Below are positions 1 through 6,238 of a stretch of DNA of 7,988 nucleotides, piece by piece (the stretch's first letter is position 1; every line of letters starts with the position of its first letter). The notes beneath the pieces are model-generated. The model saw nothing but the letters and a program-made list of their open reading frames with translations, searched no databases and had not been told where the DNA came from. The DNA is taken from assembly GCA_013335425.1 (NCBI GenBank), contig JAAXVQ010000081.1:1-7988 (forward strand), read 5' to 3'. The translations under genes and the position numbers were made by a program. This DNA comes from Candidatus Firestoneibacteriota bacterium. Its GTDB lineage: Bacteria > Oederibacteriota > JAAXVQ01.

Positions 1-1
1 G

Positions 2-199
2 CCGGCCGTGGAAGTGAACGAGGAAGACGCGGTGCGGGTATACCATGGTGTACGATTGCCCTGGAAAATCACGCCACCGGTATCCCCCGAAGGCTGGGTG
101 CGGGTTTTAGACGCGGCCGGCCGACTGTTGGCCGTGGCCACCTTCCAGCGGGGCCTGCTGCGCTTTGAACGGGTATTTCATTTTTCTTGGGAAACTTAA
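2..199 (+). CDS. truB: tRNA pseudouridine(55) synthase TruB, C-terminal fragment
   Basis: This is the last 65 codons of a gene that begins before the window. The frame is open from base 2 and ends in TAA at 197-199. TruB isomerises uridine 55 to pseudouridine in the T-loop of tRNAs. The catalytic domain with its Asp lies upstream and is not visible. What is visible fits the small C-terminal RNA-binding (PUA-like) domain: a VYHG segment, then GWVRVLDAAGRLLAVA, then the closing strand LLRFERVF. That pattern of 'hG..l' followed by a 'vrv.d..G.llava' hairpin is typical of TruB tails. The identification rests as much on context, because the next gene is ribF, its very frequent neighbour, one base after this stop. 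Sequence alone would support only 'PUA-like C-terminus'. Confidence 0.8.
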   Translation, partial: PAVEVNEEDAVRVYHGVRLPWKITPPVSPEGWVRVLDAAGRLLAVATFQRGLLRFERVFHFSWET

Positions 200-200
200 C

Positions 201-1151
201 ATGAAAAGTTACCGCGGTTTCCCCAAAAACTTGCGCACGGACCGGGTGCTGACGCTCGGTGTTTTCGACGGCCCGCACCTGGGGCATAGGGAAATCCTCA
301 GACAGACGGTGAGTCGGGCCCGGCGCTTAGGGTTGCCTGCGGCCGTGGTCACCTTTGACGACCACCCCCACGGCACCCTGGCTCCGGAAAAACGTCCGCC
401 GCAGCTCGCGCTGCCTGCGCAACGGCGGGTGCATTTTGAGGCTTGGGGCATCCAGGAATTGTTCACCGTGCATTTCACCCAGCGTTTGGCCGATACCGAA
501 CCCGAAGTCTTTGTAAGCGACATTCTTTGCCGACGCCTGCGGGTGCGCCACATGGTGGTGGGGGAAGATTTCGTGTTCGGCCGGCGGGGTCGGGGCACGC
601 TGGCTTTGCTTAAATCTCAGGGTGCGGTTTATGGGTTCGGTGTGACCGTGGTGAAAGCCCGGCGTCTGCAGGGGCGCATTATCAGTTCGACGAACATTCG
701 CGCGCTCGTAGCCGCGGGTGAAGTGGCTCCGGCCCGGGACCAGTTGGGCTGGCCTTACACCCTCCATGGGCGCGTGGTGCACGGCGAAGGCCGGGGCGCC
801 CAACTCGGCATGCCTACCGCCAATCTGGAAACCGTGCATGAAATCGTGCCCGCGCCGGGAGTTTATATCGTGCGGGCGCATTTGCAGGGTCGCGCTTGGC
901 CGGCGCTGTGCCACATAGGTCCCAAACCGACATTTCACGCACGGGGGTTCGTTTCCCTGGAAGTGCATATTCCCGGCTGGCAGGGACACCTTTACGGCCG
1001 TCGTTTGGAAGTGAGCTTTTACCAACGCCTCCGCGGCATCCGCAAGTTTGCCGGGGTGGCACCGTTAAAGCGCGCCATTGAAGGCGATTGGCGTCAAGTT
1101 CGGAAATTCTGGCCGCGTGAAAAAATGCCCGGCACGGTGTTTTCCCAGTAG
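201..1151 (+). CDS. ribF: bifunctional riboflavin kinase / FMN adenylyltransferase
   Basis: This enzyme phosphorylates riboflavin to FMN and adenylates FMN to FAD, in the cytosol. The product is 316 aa, the usual length for bacterial RibF. The N-terminal adenylyltransferase domain shows the nucleotide-binding signature GVFDGPHLGH (residues 20-29) and ISSTNIR (161-167). The C-terminal flavokinase domain shows GEGRGAQLGMPTANLE (195-210) with the PTAN metal/ATP motif (205-208), then HIGPKPTF and SLEVHI, where Glu254 matches the family's catalytic Glu, and a closing LYGRRLEVSF...LRGIRKF segment. The ATG at 201 was chosen over an in-frame ATG at 165 because it places the signature at the normal distance from the N-terminus and starts just after the truB stop. 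The ribosome site is weak (GGGAA near 189), so translational coupling to truB is likely. Both halves look intact. Confidence 0.96.
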   Translation: MKSYRGFPKNLRTDRVLTLGVFDGPHLGHREILRQTVSRARRLGLPAAVVTFDDHPHGTLAPEKRPPQLALPAQRRVHFEAWGIQELFTVHFTQRLADTEPEVFVSDILCRRLRVRHMVVGEDFVFGRRGRGTLALLKSQGAVYGFGVTVVKARRLQGRIISSTNIRALVAAGEVAPARDQLGWPYTLHGRVVHGEGRGAQLGMPTANLETVHEIVPAPGVYIVRAHLQGRAWPALCHIGPKPTFHARGFVSLEVHIPGWQGHLYGRRLEVSFYQRLRGIRKFAGVAPLKRAIEGDWRQVRKFWPREKMPGTVFSQ

Positions 1152-1226
1152 CCGCAACGGGGTCTAACCCCAGGTGAAGTTTGGAGTATAGGTGGCAGCG
1201 GCAGGGCATTGGTTTTACTATGGTTT

Positions 1227-1233
1227 GGGGAGG
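1227..1233 (+). promoter_or_regulatory. Shine-Dalgarno that fixes the HU-family start
   Basis: GGGGAGG lies six bases before the ATG at 1240. It decides in favour of that start over the upstream in-frame GTG at 1192. Confidence 0.8.
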
Positions 1234-1239
1234 TTTATT

Positions 1240-1515
1240 ATGAATAAAATGGAGTTGACGCAACGCATCGCCAAACGGTTCGGCTTTATGCAGCGCGAAG
1301 CGACCACGATTGTCGATGCGATATTAAGCGCCGTGGCCCAGGAATTGGAAAACGGCCGACGGGTGGAAATCCGCGGTTTGGGGACATGGGGTACGCGCCA
1401 GCGCAAAGCCAGCGTGGGACGGGTGGTTAAGACCGGCGAACGCGTGGAAGTACCCTCGCTGCGGAGGGTGTTTTTCCGGCCCGGTCAGGAGCTCAAGGAG
1501 ATTCATGCCAAGTAA
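1240..1515 (+). CDS. HU/IHF-family nucleoid DNA-binding protein
   Basis: This is a 91-aa member of the HU/IHF family, small dimeric proteins that bend DNA and organise the nucleoid. The N-terminal helices run through MELTQRIAKRFGF and IVDAILSAVAQELENG. The dimer-core turn is VEIRGLGTW (residues 42-50). The beta-arm lies around GRVVKTGERVEVPSLRR (60-76), and the family's C-terminal FRPGQELKE follows (79-87). The start at 1240 is supported by a strong Shine-Dalgarno GGGGAGG at 1227-1233, six bases upstream. A GTG at 1192 would add 16 residues unlike the family and lacks such a site. The arm tip reads GRVVKTGE instead of the common GRNPxTGE, so the proline that usually wedges into DNA is absent. 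The C-terminal RRVFFRPGQ is closer to IHF than to HU, but the subtype cannot be fixed by eye. The 3' end overlaps the helicase gene by 11 bases. Confidence 0.93.
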   Translation: MNKMELTQRIAKRFGFMQREATTIVDAILSAVAQELENGRRVEIRGLGTWGTRQRKASVGRVVKTGERVEVPSLRRVFFRPGQELKEIHAK

Positions 1516-3754
1516 AATCGACCTCTCGACGCTCAATCAACCCCAACGCGAAGCGGTAGAGCACGGCGAAGGACCTCTGCTGATACTGGCCGGCGCCGGT
1601 TCCGGCAAAACCCGGGTGGTGACTTTCCGCATCGCGTATTTAATCGAGGCGCGCCAAGTGGCGCCCGAAGCGATCATGGCCGTGACTTTTACCAACAAAG
1701 CCGCCGGGGAAATGAAGGAACGCGTCAATTTTCTCCTGGGCAAGGAAGCAGCCAAGAAAGTTTGGATCGGAACTTTCCATGCGCTGTGCCTGCGCATGCT
1801 TAAAATTGAAAGCCCGGAACCGTTCACCATTTATGACGAAGAAGACTGCAAGCGTTTGATCAAGGAATGTCAGCGTGAACTCAACCTGGATGAAAAGACC
1901 CTCAAGGCGGATCAGATTGGTTACCGCATCGAGAGCGCCAAAAATGAACTCATCGATGAGAACCAATACGCCGAATTGGCCTCGGATTTCACCACCCGCC
2001 TGGTGGCGAAGGTCTACAAGCGCTATCAGCAAAAATTGGCAACCAACCATGCGGTGGATTTCGGGGATCTGATCTTCAAGGTGGTCCAGCTTTTCGACCG
2101 CAACCCCGAGGTGCTGGCCAAGTACCGCCGGACTTTTCAATATATCCTGGTCGACGAGTATCAGGATATCAACCACAGCCAGTACGGCTGGGTGCGGCGC
2201 CTGGTCAACGACGCCGAAAACCTCACGGTGGTGGGTGACGACGATCAGAGCATTTATCAGTTCCGGGGCGCAGACGTGCGCAACATTCTGGAGTTCGAGC
2301 GGGATTTCCCGCGCGCCCGGGTGATTAAGCTGGAGCAAAATTACCGCTCCACCCAGACGATCCTGGAAGCCGCCTGGAGCGTCGTGAAGAACAACAGCGG
2401 CCGGAAGGAAAAGAAGCTCTGGACCGAGAACCCGACGGGCGAGCCGCTTTTTTATTTTCGGGCCGAGAGCGAGGCCGAAGAGGCGTCGTTTGTGGTGCGG
2501 GAAATTTTGCGCACCACCGGGGGGCGTTATGGGAAAAGAGCCCGCCTGGCGGATTGCGTGGTGCTTTACCGCACCAACGCCCAGTCGCGTCCGTTTGAAG
2601 ATGCTCTGCGGCGGGAACGTCTGCCGTACCGGATCGTCGGAGGCATGAAATTTTACGACCGCATGGAAATCAAGGACGTGCTCTCGTATCTGAAGTTTTT
2701 GGTCAACCCGGCCGACGAACTCTCCTTGGGGCGGATCATCAACACGCCGCCGCGGGGTTTGGGGGACGGCGCCCTGGGCAAAATCCGCGAAGTGGCGTCC
2801 CGTTTCGAACTCTCCATGTTCGGCGCCATGGAACGGATGACGCTTTCACCCGAAGAGGTTCCGGAGCGGGTGCTGCGGTCCGCAGCGGAGTTTGTGCGTT
2901 TGATCCACGCCTTGCTGGCGCGAATGGACGTTGAAGATTTGCCCACGTTTTTAACCAGCGTGGTCATGGAGACCGGCTACTTGGGCATGTGGCAAAACAC
3001 GCCGCACGAGGAGGGCGCCTCGCGGGTGGAAAACCTGAACGAACTTATAGCCGCGGCCGACGAGTTCCGCCAGACCGGGGACAATACCGTGAAGGGATTT
3101 TTAGACCAGATCGCCCTGGCCGCCAGTTGGGACGAGCAGGACTCCGACGGCGACCAAGTAACGCTGATGACCTTTCACTCGGCCAAGGGTCTGGAATTTC
3201 CGCTGGTGTTCATGGTGGGCATGGAGGAAGGGCTCTTTCCGCATGCCAACGCCATGCAGGCGGAAAACGGACTCTCGGAAGAGAGGCGTTTGTGCTATGT
3301 GGGCATTACCCGGGCCCGCGAACGGCTGCTGCTCACCGGTGCTTCCACGCGCCTGTCTTTCGGAAATCGGGTCTACAATTCTGAGTCCCGCTTTTTACTC
3401 GAGATCCCGGCGCGCTGCTTGGCGGGGGCGACGCCTCTGGCGCACCAACGCGAACTGAAGGTGGAGGCCATGAAGGGCCTCTGGGGAGGCAAGTCCTACG
3501 GCGGGGCCAAGGATGTCTTCGCGGACCCGCCCGCACCTGAGGACGTGAGCCAGGAAGTGAAACATGTGTTGGCCGACGATGAACCCGGCGAAGACGGTTT
3601 GCGCGCGGGGCGCAAGGTGCGGCATTCCAAATTCGGCACGGGGACCATTATCGGGCGCACCGGCGAAGGTGAAAACATGAAGGTGGAGATTGCCTTCAAC
3701 CGGGCCGGGCGAAAACAAATGCTGGTGCGCTTCGCAGCTTTGGAGCTGCTCTAG
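1505..3754 (+). CDS. pcrA: PcrA/UvrD-type superfamily 1A DNA helicase
   Basis: This is a 749-aa 3'-5' DNA helicase, full length for PcrA/UvrD, acting in repair, in replication restart and on stalled RNA polymerase. Motifs appear in order: Q motif LNQPQREAV (10-18), Walker A AGAGSGKT (29-36), Ia AVTFTNKAAGEM, Ib WIGTFHALCLRML, Walker B VDEYQD (216-221), III VGDDDQSIYQFRGAD (243-257), IV LEQNYRSTQTIL, V VTLMTFHSAKGLEF (552-565) and VI YVGITRARERL (598-608). The last ~48 residues, from GRKVRHSKFGTGTI (702 on) to the C-terminus, match the Tudor-like tail of Gram-positive PcrA that contacts RNA polymerase. The start at 1505 has AAGGAG at 1495-1500 and overlaps the HU-family stop by 11 bases, implying co-transcription and translational coupling. 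UvrD and PcrA are hard to separate by name; the tail favours PcrA. All catalytic motifs look intact. Confidence 0.96.
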   Translation: MPSKIDLSTLNQPQREAVEHGEGPLLILAGAGSGKTRVVTFRIAYLIEARQVAPEAIMAVTFTNKAAGEMKERVNFLLGKEAAKKVWIGTFHALCLRMLKIESPEPFTIYDEEDCKRLIKECQRELNLDEKTLKADQIGYRIESAKNELIDENQYAELASDFTTRLVAKVYKRYQQKLATNHAVDFGDLIFKVVQLFDRNPEVLAKYRRTFQYILVDEYQDINHSQYGWVRRLVNDAENLTVVGDDDQSIYQFRGADVRNILEFERDFPRARVIKLEQNYRSTQTILEAAWSVVKNNSGRKEKKLWTENPTGEPLFYFRAESEAEEASFVVREILRTTGGRYGKRARLADCVVLYRTNAQSRPFEDALRRERLPYRIVGGMKFYDRMEIKDVLSYLKFLVNPADELSLGRIINTPPRGLGDGALGKIREVASRFELSMFGAMERMTLSPEEVPERVLRSAAEFVRLIHALLARMDVEDLPTFLTSVVMETGYLGMWQNTPHEEGASRVENLNELIAAADEFRQTGDNTVKGFLDQIALAASWDEQDSDGDQVTLMTFHSAKGLEFPLVFMVGMEEGLFPHANAMQAENGLSEERRLCYVGITRARERLLLTGASTRLSFGNRVYNSESRFLLEIPARCLAGATPLAHQRELKVEAMKGLWGGKSYGGAKDVFADPPAPEDVSQEVKHVLADDEPGEDGLRAGRKVRHSKFGTGTIIGRTGEGENMKVEIAFNRAGRKQMLVRFAALELL

Positions 3755-3781
3755 GTTTCCCGAAAAAAACCAAAGCAATGC

Positions 3782-3810
3782 TTGGTGCGGGCCCGGGTTG
3801 GTGGTAAAAT
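3782..3810 (+). promoter_or_regulatory. predicted extended -10 promoter for the anti-sigma gene
   Basis: A -35-like TTGGTG (3782-3787) is separated by exactly 17 bases from TAAAAT (3805-3810). The latter is preceded by TG one base earlier (TGGTAAAAT), an extended -10. Transcription should begin about 3816-3818, only a few bases before the ATG at 3820. No Shine-Dalgarno is visible upstream of that ATG. A leaderless message is therefore inferred. Confidence 0.55.
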
Positions 3811-3819
3811 TTCCACATC

Positions 3820-4248
3820 ATGGCCGCACCTGAGATGACCATTGAGATGATCGGCACCTTGAACCACTTGGGGTCCATCCGGGATCAGATCCGAGGATTT
3901 GCCCAACGCTGCCGGTTTTCCAAGGAAGCCATAAACGAGATCGAGTTGGCGGTCGACGAAGCCGTGGCCAACGTGATCCTGCACGCCTATGCCCCGGCAC
4001 GGGAAGGGTTGTTGGAAATCCGCGCAAAGCTGGACCGCGGGGTGCTCTCCATCGCGATCCGTGATTTTGGAAAGTCCTTCAAACCCCGCCCCCTGACCGC
4101 CCAGGAAGTAAAAAAAATATTTACCAGCCGCGAGTCGCACGGCCGGGGGCGCTATATCATGCATCAATGTATGGATTCGGTAACGTATATTTCCCTCCCC
4201 AAGCAATACAATGAAACAGTCATGGTTAAAAAAACAACTAAAAAATAA
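3820..4248 (+). CDS. RsbW/SpoIIAB-like anti-sigma factor, HATPase-domain serine kinase
   Basis: The product is 142 aa, the usual size for stand-alone RsbW/SpoIIAB-like GHKL ATPases. These bind sigma factors and phosphorylate an anti-anti-sigma partner on Ser/Thr. The N box is ELAVDEAVANVILHAY (42-57), with Glu47 and Asn51 in the ATP/Mg positions. The G1 box is IRDFGKSF (80-87). The G2 region reads HGRGRYIMHQCMDSV (107-121), where relatives usually have a GLGL-type loop before the 'm.D.v' helix, so the ATP lid is altered. The protein ends in a Lys-rich tail. The start at 3820 is the first ATG after the promoter; ATGs at 3835 and 3847 are in frame and possible, and none has a clear ribosome site. 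No STAS anti-anti-sigma or sigma gene is adjacent, so its partner is unknown. The gene converges on polX. Confidence 0.85.
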   Translation: MAAPEMTIEMIGTLNHLGSIRDQIRGFAQRCRFSKEAINEIELAVDEAVANVILHAYAPAREGLLEIRAKLDRGVLSIAIRDFGKSFKPRPLTAQEVKKIFTSRESHGRGRYIMHQCMDSVTYISLPKQYNETVMVKKTTKK

Positions 4249-4281
4249 ACCGCCGGCGTTTCCCGGAACATTCCTTTTCCC

Positions 4282-4319
4282 ATAGGTTCGTCCCAGGTGA
4301 TTCATACCCTTGAGCCTAT
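4282..4319. repeat. imperfect inverted repeat in the convergent gap
   Basis: ATAGGTTC (4282-4289) can pair with GAGCCTAT (4312-4319) over eight positions, one of them a G-U wobble in RNA. The enclosed loop has a smaller GGT/ACC pairing around GATTCAT. There is no T-run after it, so a standard intrinsic terminator for the anti-sigma gene is not supported. It may be a decayed member of the neighbouring palindrome family, because its loop contains the same GGTGATTCAT string (4296-4305) found again at 4398-4407. Confidence 0.4.
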
Positions 4320-4324
4320 TAATA

Positions 4325-4344
4325 CCCTGCCGCTTGCGGCAGGG
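4325..4344. repeat. REP-like perfect palindrome 1 (CTTG loop)
   Basis: CCCTGCCG (4325-4332) and CGGCAGGG (4337-4344) form a perfect 8-bp stem closed by the four-base loop CTTG. It is preceded by the 8-nt palindrome TATTAATA (4317-4324). No T-run follows on either strand, so it looks like an interspersed palindromic element rather than a classic terminator. It could still act as a bidirectional 3'-end structure for the two converging genes. Confidence 0.65.
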
Positions 4345-4379
4345 ATAAAGTAAGGGTGCTTGGGGCATGATATCCGATA

Positions 4380-4407
4380 CCCCGGAGCTTGCTCCAGGGT
4401 GATTCAT
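4380..4407. repeat. REP-like palindrome 2 plus GTGATTCAT edge, containing the polX stop
   Basis: CCC-c-GGAG (4380-4387) pairs with CTCC-a-GGG (4392-4399) around the same CTTG loop as palindrome 1, with one C/A mismatch. The centre GCTTGC and the outer CCC/GGG are shared with palindrome 1. Directly attached is GTGATTCAT (4399-4407). The polX stop codon (TGA on the - strand, bases 4404-4406) lies inside that edge. Shared loop, flanks and edge suggest one repeat family with at least two copies here, 35 bases apart. Confidence 0.6.
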
Positions 4408-6125
4408 TTTCTGCGTAGAATTTTTTTCAGGTCTTTCCAGGCGTACGTGTTGAGAACGTCTTCCGGTTCCAGCCAGCCGCGCCGGGCTTGATTAAGTCCG
4501 TAGGCCATCTGCGCAAAATCCCGCACCGCATGCGCGTCCGTGGCAATGGAGATTTTGACCCCCAGGTTTTTGGCTTCGCGGCAGTAGATGTCCGTGAGGT
4601 CCAGGCGCGCCGGGTGGGAGTTGACTTCCAGAAAACAGCCCCGCGCCCGGGCGCCCGGCAGGATTTTTTCCATATCCACGTCATAAGGCGGACGTTCGTT
4701 GAGCAGACGTCCGGTAGGGTGACCCAAAATGGAAAAATAAGGGTTGTCCATGGCGCGCAAAATCCTTTCGGTTTGCGCCGTTCGGGAGAGGTTGAATTTG
4801 GAATGCACGGAACAGACGGTCAAGTCCAGGCGCGCGAGCATGGCTTCGGGCAGATCGAGGGACCCGTCCTCTAAGATATCCACTTCCATGCTTTTGAGCA
4901 GCAGCAAACCGGAGCCTTTTTCATTGAGGCGGTCTATGGCATCCAGCTGGTGCGCCAAACGGGCGGTATTGAGGCCGTGGGCCACGGTGACGCGCTGGGA
5001 ATGATCGGTGATGGCCAGGTATTCGTAACCGCGGGCGCGCGCCCCGTCCGCCATGGCCGTCAGGCTGTCCGCGCCGTCCGTGGCATTGGTGTGGGCGTGC
5101 AGGTCTCCGCGGATATCGTTTAGAGCCACCAGGCGGGGCAGGGTTTTTAAACGGGCGGCTTCCAATTCTCCGCGGTTCTCACGCAGTTCGGGTGAGGGGC
5201 AAGCCAGCCCCAGGACGCGGTAAATTTCCGCTTCTTCGGCGCCGGCCAAGCGTTTCGCCCCCCGGAAAACCCCGTACTCGTTGATCTTCAGATTTTTTTG
5301 CTGCGCCAGCTTGCGCAGCGCCACATTGTGCGCCTGGGAGCCGGTAAAATATTGCAGGGCGGCACCGTAGCTTTCCCGGGGAACGACCCGCAGGTCCACC
5401 TGCATTCCGGAGCGCAGCACCACCGTGGCGCGGGTTTCACCCTGGGAGATAATTTCCCGGACGTCTTCAAAGTGCACGAAGGCGTCCATCACCGGGGCGG
5501 CCTTGGGTGCCGCGGCCAAGAGATCCAAGTCCCCGACGGTTTCACAAGCACGGCGGAAACTACCGGCGGCGCTTACCGCGGCCACGCTCGATATGCCTTG
5601 AAGCATAGTGGTTAATTCATCCACCACCGTTTTGACCGCCGCCCAAAGACGCCGGGAGCTTTGCAGCGCCGGTTCGTTCAAAGCTTTCAACAACTGCGCC
5701 TGCAGCTTCGGTCCGAACCCCGGCAAGGTTTGGACCCTATTCGCCATAACGGCCGCCCGCAATTTCGCCAAATCGGAAATTTTCAATTCCAGATAAAGCG
5801 TGCGCACGCGTTTGGGGCCCAGGCCCGGCAGTCGGAGCAACTGCAGAAGGCCCGCGGGAAGGTGTTGCAGAAGTTCCTCGCGTAGCGCCAATCGTCCGGT
5901 TAAAACCGCTTCTTGGATTTTTTCCGCCAAGTCGTTTCCCACACCGGGAATTTGAGATAGCGGCTCTTGGGCGCGGACCATGTCCGCCAGCGAGCGGGGG
6001 TGGTTTTCCACGGCCAAGGCGGCATTGCGATATGCGCGTATGCGGAAAGGGTTGGCCCCGTCGATTTCCAAAAGTTGGGCCACTTGTGTGAGCAGTTCGG
6101 CGATTTCTTGATTTTGTAGGGACAT
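4404..6125 (-). CDS. polX: family X DNA polymerase with C-terminal PHP domain
   Basis: The product is 573 aa, the typical length of bacterial PolX. The enzyme fills short gaps in base-excision repair, and its PHP domain gives Mn-dependent 3'-5' exonuclease and AP-site processing. The N-terminal 8-kDa region carries helix-hairpin-helix motifs IPGVGNDLAEKI, LPGLGPKRVRTLY and LPGFGPKLQAQLL. The palm has GSFRRACETVGDLDLL with catalytic Asp199 and Asp201, and the third carboxylate Asp244 in QVDLRVV; FTGSQAHNVALR follows. The PHP domain (about 340-573) keeps the metal ligands GDLHAHT (His343, His345), AITDHS, SMEVDIL, HSKFN, LGHPTGRLL, LEVNSHPARLDL and IATDAHAV. The ATG at 6125 was preferred to an in-frame GTG at 6134, because AGGAG (6134-6138, - strand) sits eight bases before the ATG and overlaps the GTG. 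Both activities look intact. It is the only - strand gene here. Confidence 0.96.
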   Translation of the reverse strand: MSLQNQEIAELLTQVAQLLEIDGANPFRIRAYRNAALAVENHPRSLADMVRAQEPLSQIPGVGNDLAEKIQEAVLTGRLALREELLQHLPAGLLQLLRLPGLGPKRVRTLYLELKISDLAKLRAAVMANRVQTLPGFGPKLQAQLLKALNEPALQSSRRLWAAVKTVVDELTTMLQGISSVAAVSAAGSFRRACETVGDLDLLAAAPKAAPVMDAFVHFEDVREIISQGETRATVVLRSGMQVDLRVVPRESYGAALQYFTGSQAHNVALRKLAQQKNLKINEYGVFRGAKRLAGAEEAEIYRVLGLACPSPELRENRGELEAARLKTLPRLVALNDIRGDLHAHTNATDGADSLTAMADGARARGYEYLAITDHSQRVTVAHGLNTARLAHQLDAIDRLNEKGSGLLLLKSMEVDILEDGSLDLPEAMLARLDLTVCSVHSKFNLSRTAQTERILRAMDNPYFSILGHPTGRLLNERPPYDVDMEKILPGARARGCFLEVNSHPARLDLTDIYCREAKNLGVKISIATDAHAVRDFAQMAYGLNQARRGWLEPEDVLNTYAWKDLKKILRRK

Positions 6126-6144
6126 GCGCGTCACTCCTGGTGTC

Positions 6145-6172
6145 AGTATACCATGAGGTTAGGAGCTGCCAA
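6145..6172 (-). promoter_or_regulatory. predicted polX promoter, extended -10
   Basis: On the - strand TTGGCA (6172-6167) is followed after 16 bases by TATACT (6150-6145), preceded by TGG to give TGGTATACT. Transcription would start near 6138, which leaves only a very short leader beginning almost at the AGGAG ribosome site (6138-6134) before the ATG at 6125. Confidence 0.6.
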
Positions 6173-6183
6173 GGGGCAAAAGG

Positions 6184-6236
6184 GAGGTCTGGGTTTTTGT
6201 TTTTTTATGAAAAATCACCCACCGTAATTAGACCTC
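6184..6236. repeat. long imperfect inverted repeat in the divergent control region
   Basis: GAGGTCT (6184-6190) and AGACCTC (6230-6236) are perfect 7-bp arms. Inside them, GGGT (6191-6194) can pair with ACCC (6217-6220) and a T-run with AAAA (6211-6214), with unequal bulges. The right arm lies just upstream of the -10 of the DUF4389 gene. The position suits an operator, but the inner part is A/T-rich and could pair by chance. Confidence 0.4.
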
Positions 6237-6238
6237 TA

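Noticed and set aside
327..1025. A 232-codon open frame on the - strand across ribF
   Set aside because: It is antisense to a clearly conserved ribF, has a composition and motif-free product typical of G+C-rich shadow frames, and lacks a ribosome site.
1159..1171. Small hairpin GGGGT-CTA-ACCCC after ribF as a terminator
   Set aside because: It has only five base pairs and no T-run after it. It might weakly pause transcription, but a terminator call is not supported.
1192..1239. GTG at 1192 as the start of the HU-family gene
   Set aside because: The added 16 residues do not resemble HU family N-termini, and the ATG at 1240 has a strong ribosome site at the right spacing.
1640..2338. A 232-codon open frame on the - strand across pcrA
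   Set aside because: It lies opposite conserved helicase motifs and its product shows no recognisable domain; it is explained by codon bias on the coding strand.
3754..3785. Short stems after pcrA (GGTTT/AAACC and CCAA-GC/GC-TTGG) as a terminator
   Set aside because: The first is A/T-rich with an eight-base loop, the second has a bulge, and neither is followed by a T-run. The second also overlaps the predicted -35 of the next gene.
3751..4407. A 218-codon - strand frame spanning the anti-sigma gene and both gaps
   Set aside because: The + strand frame has clear N and G1 boxes, while this one has no family motifs, and its start lies in the repeat region next to the polX stop.
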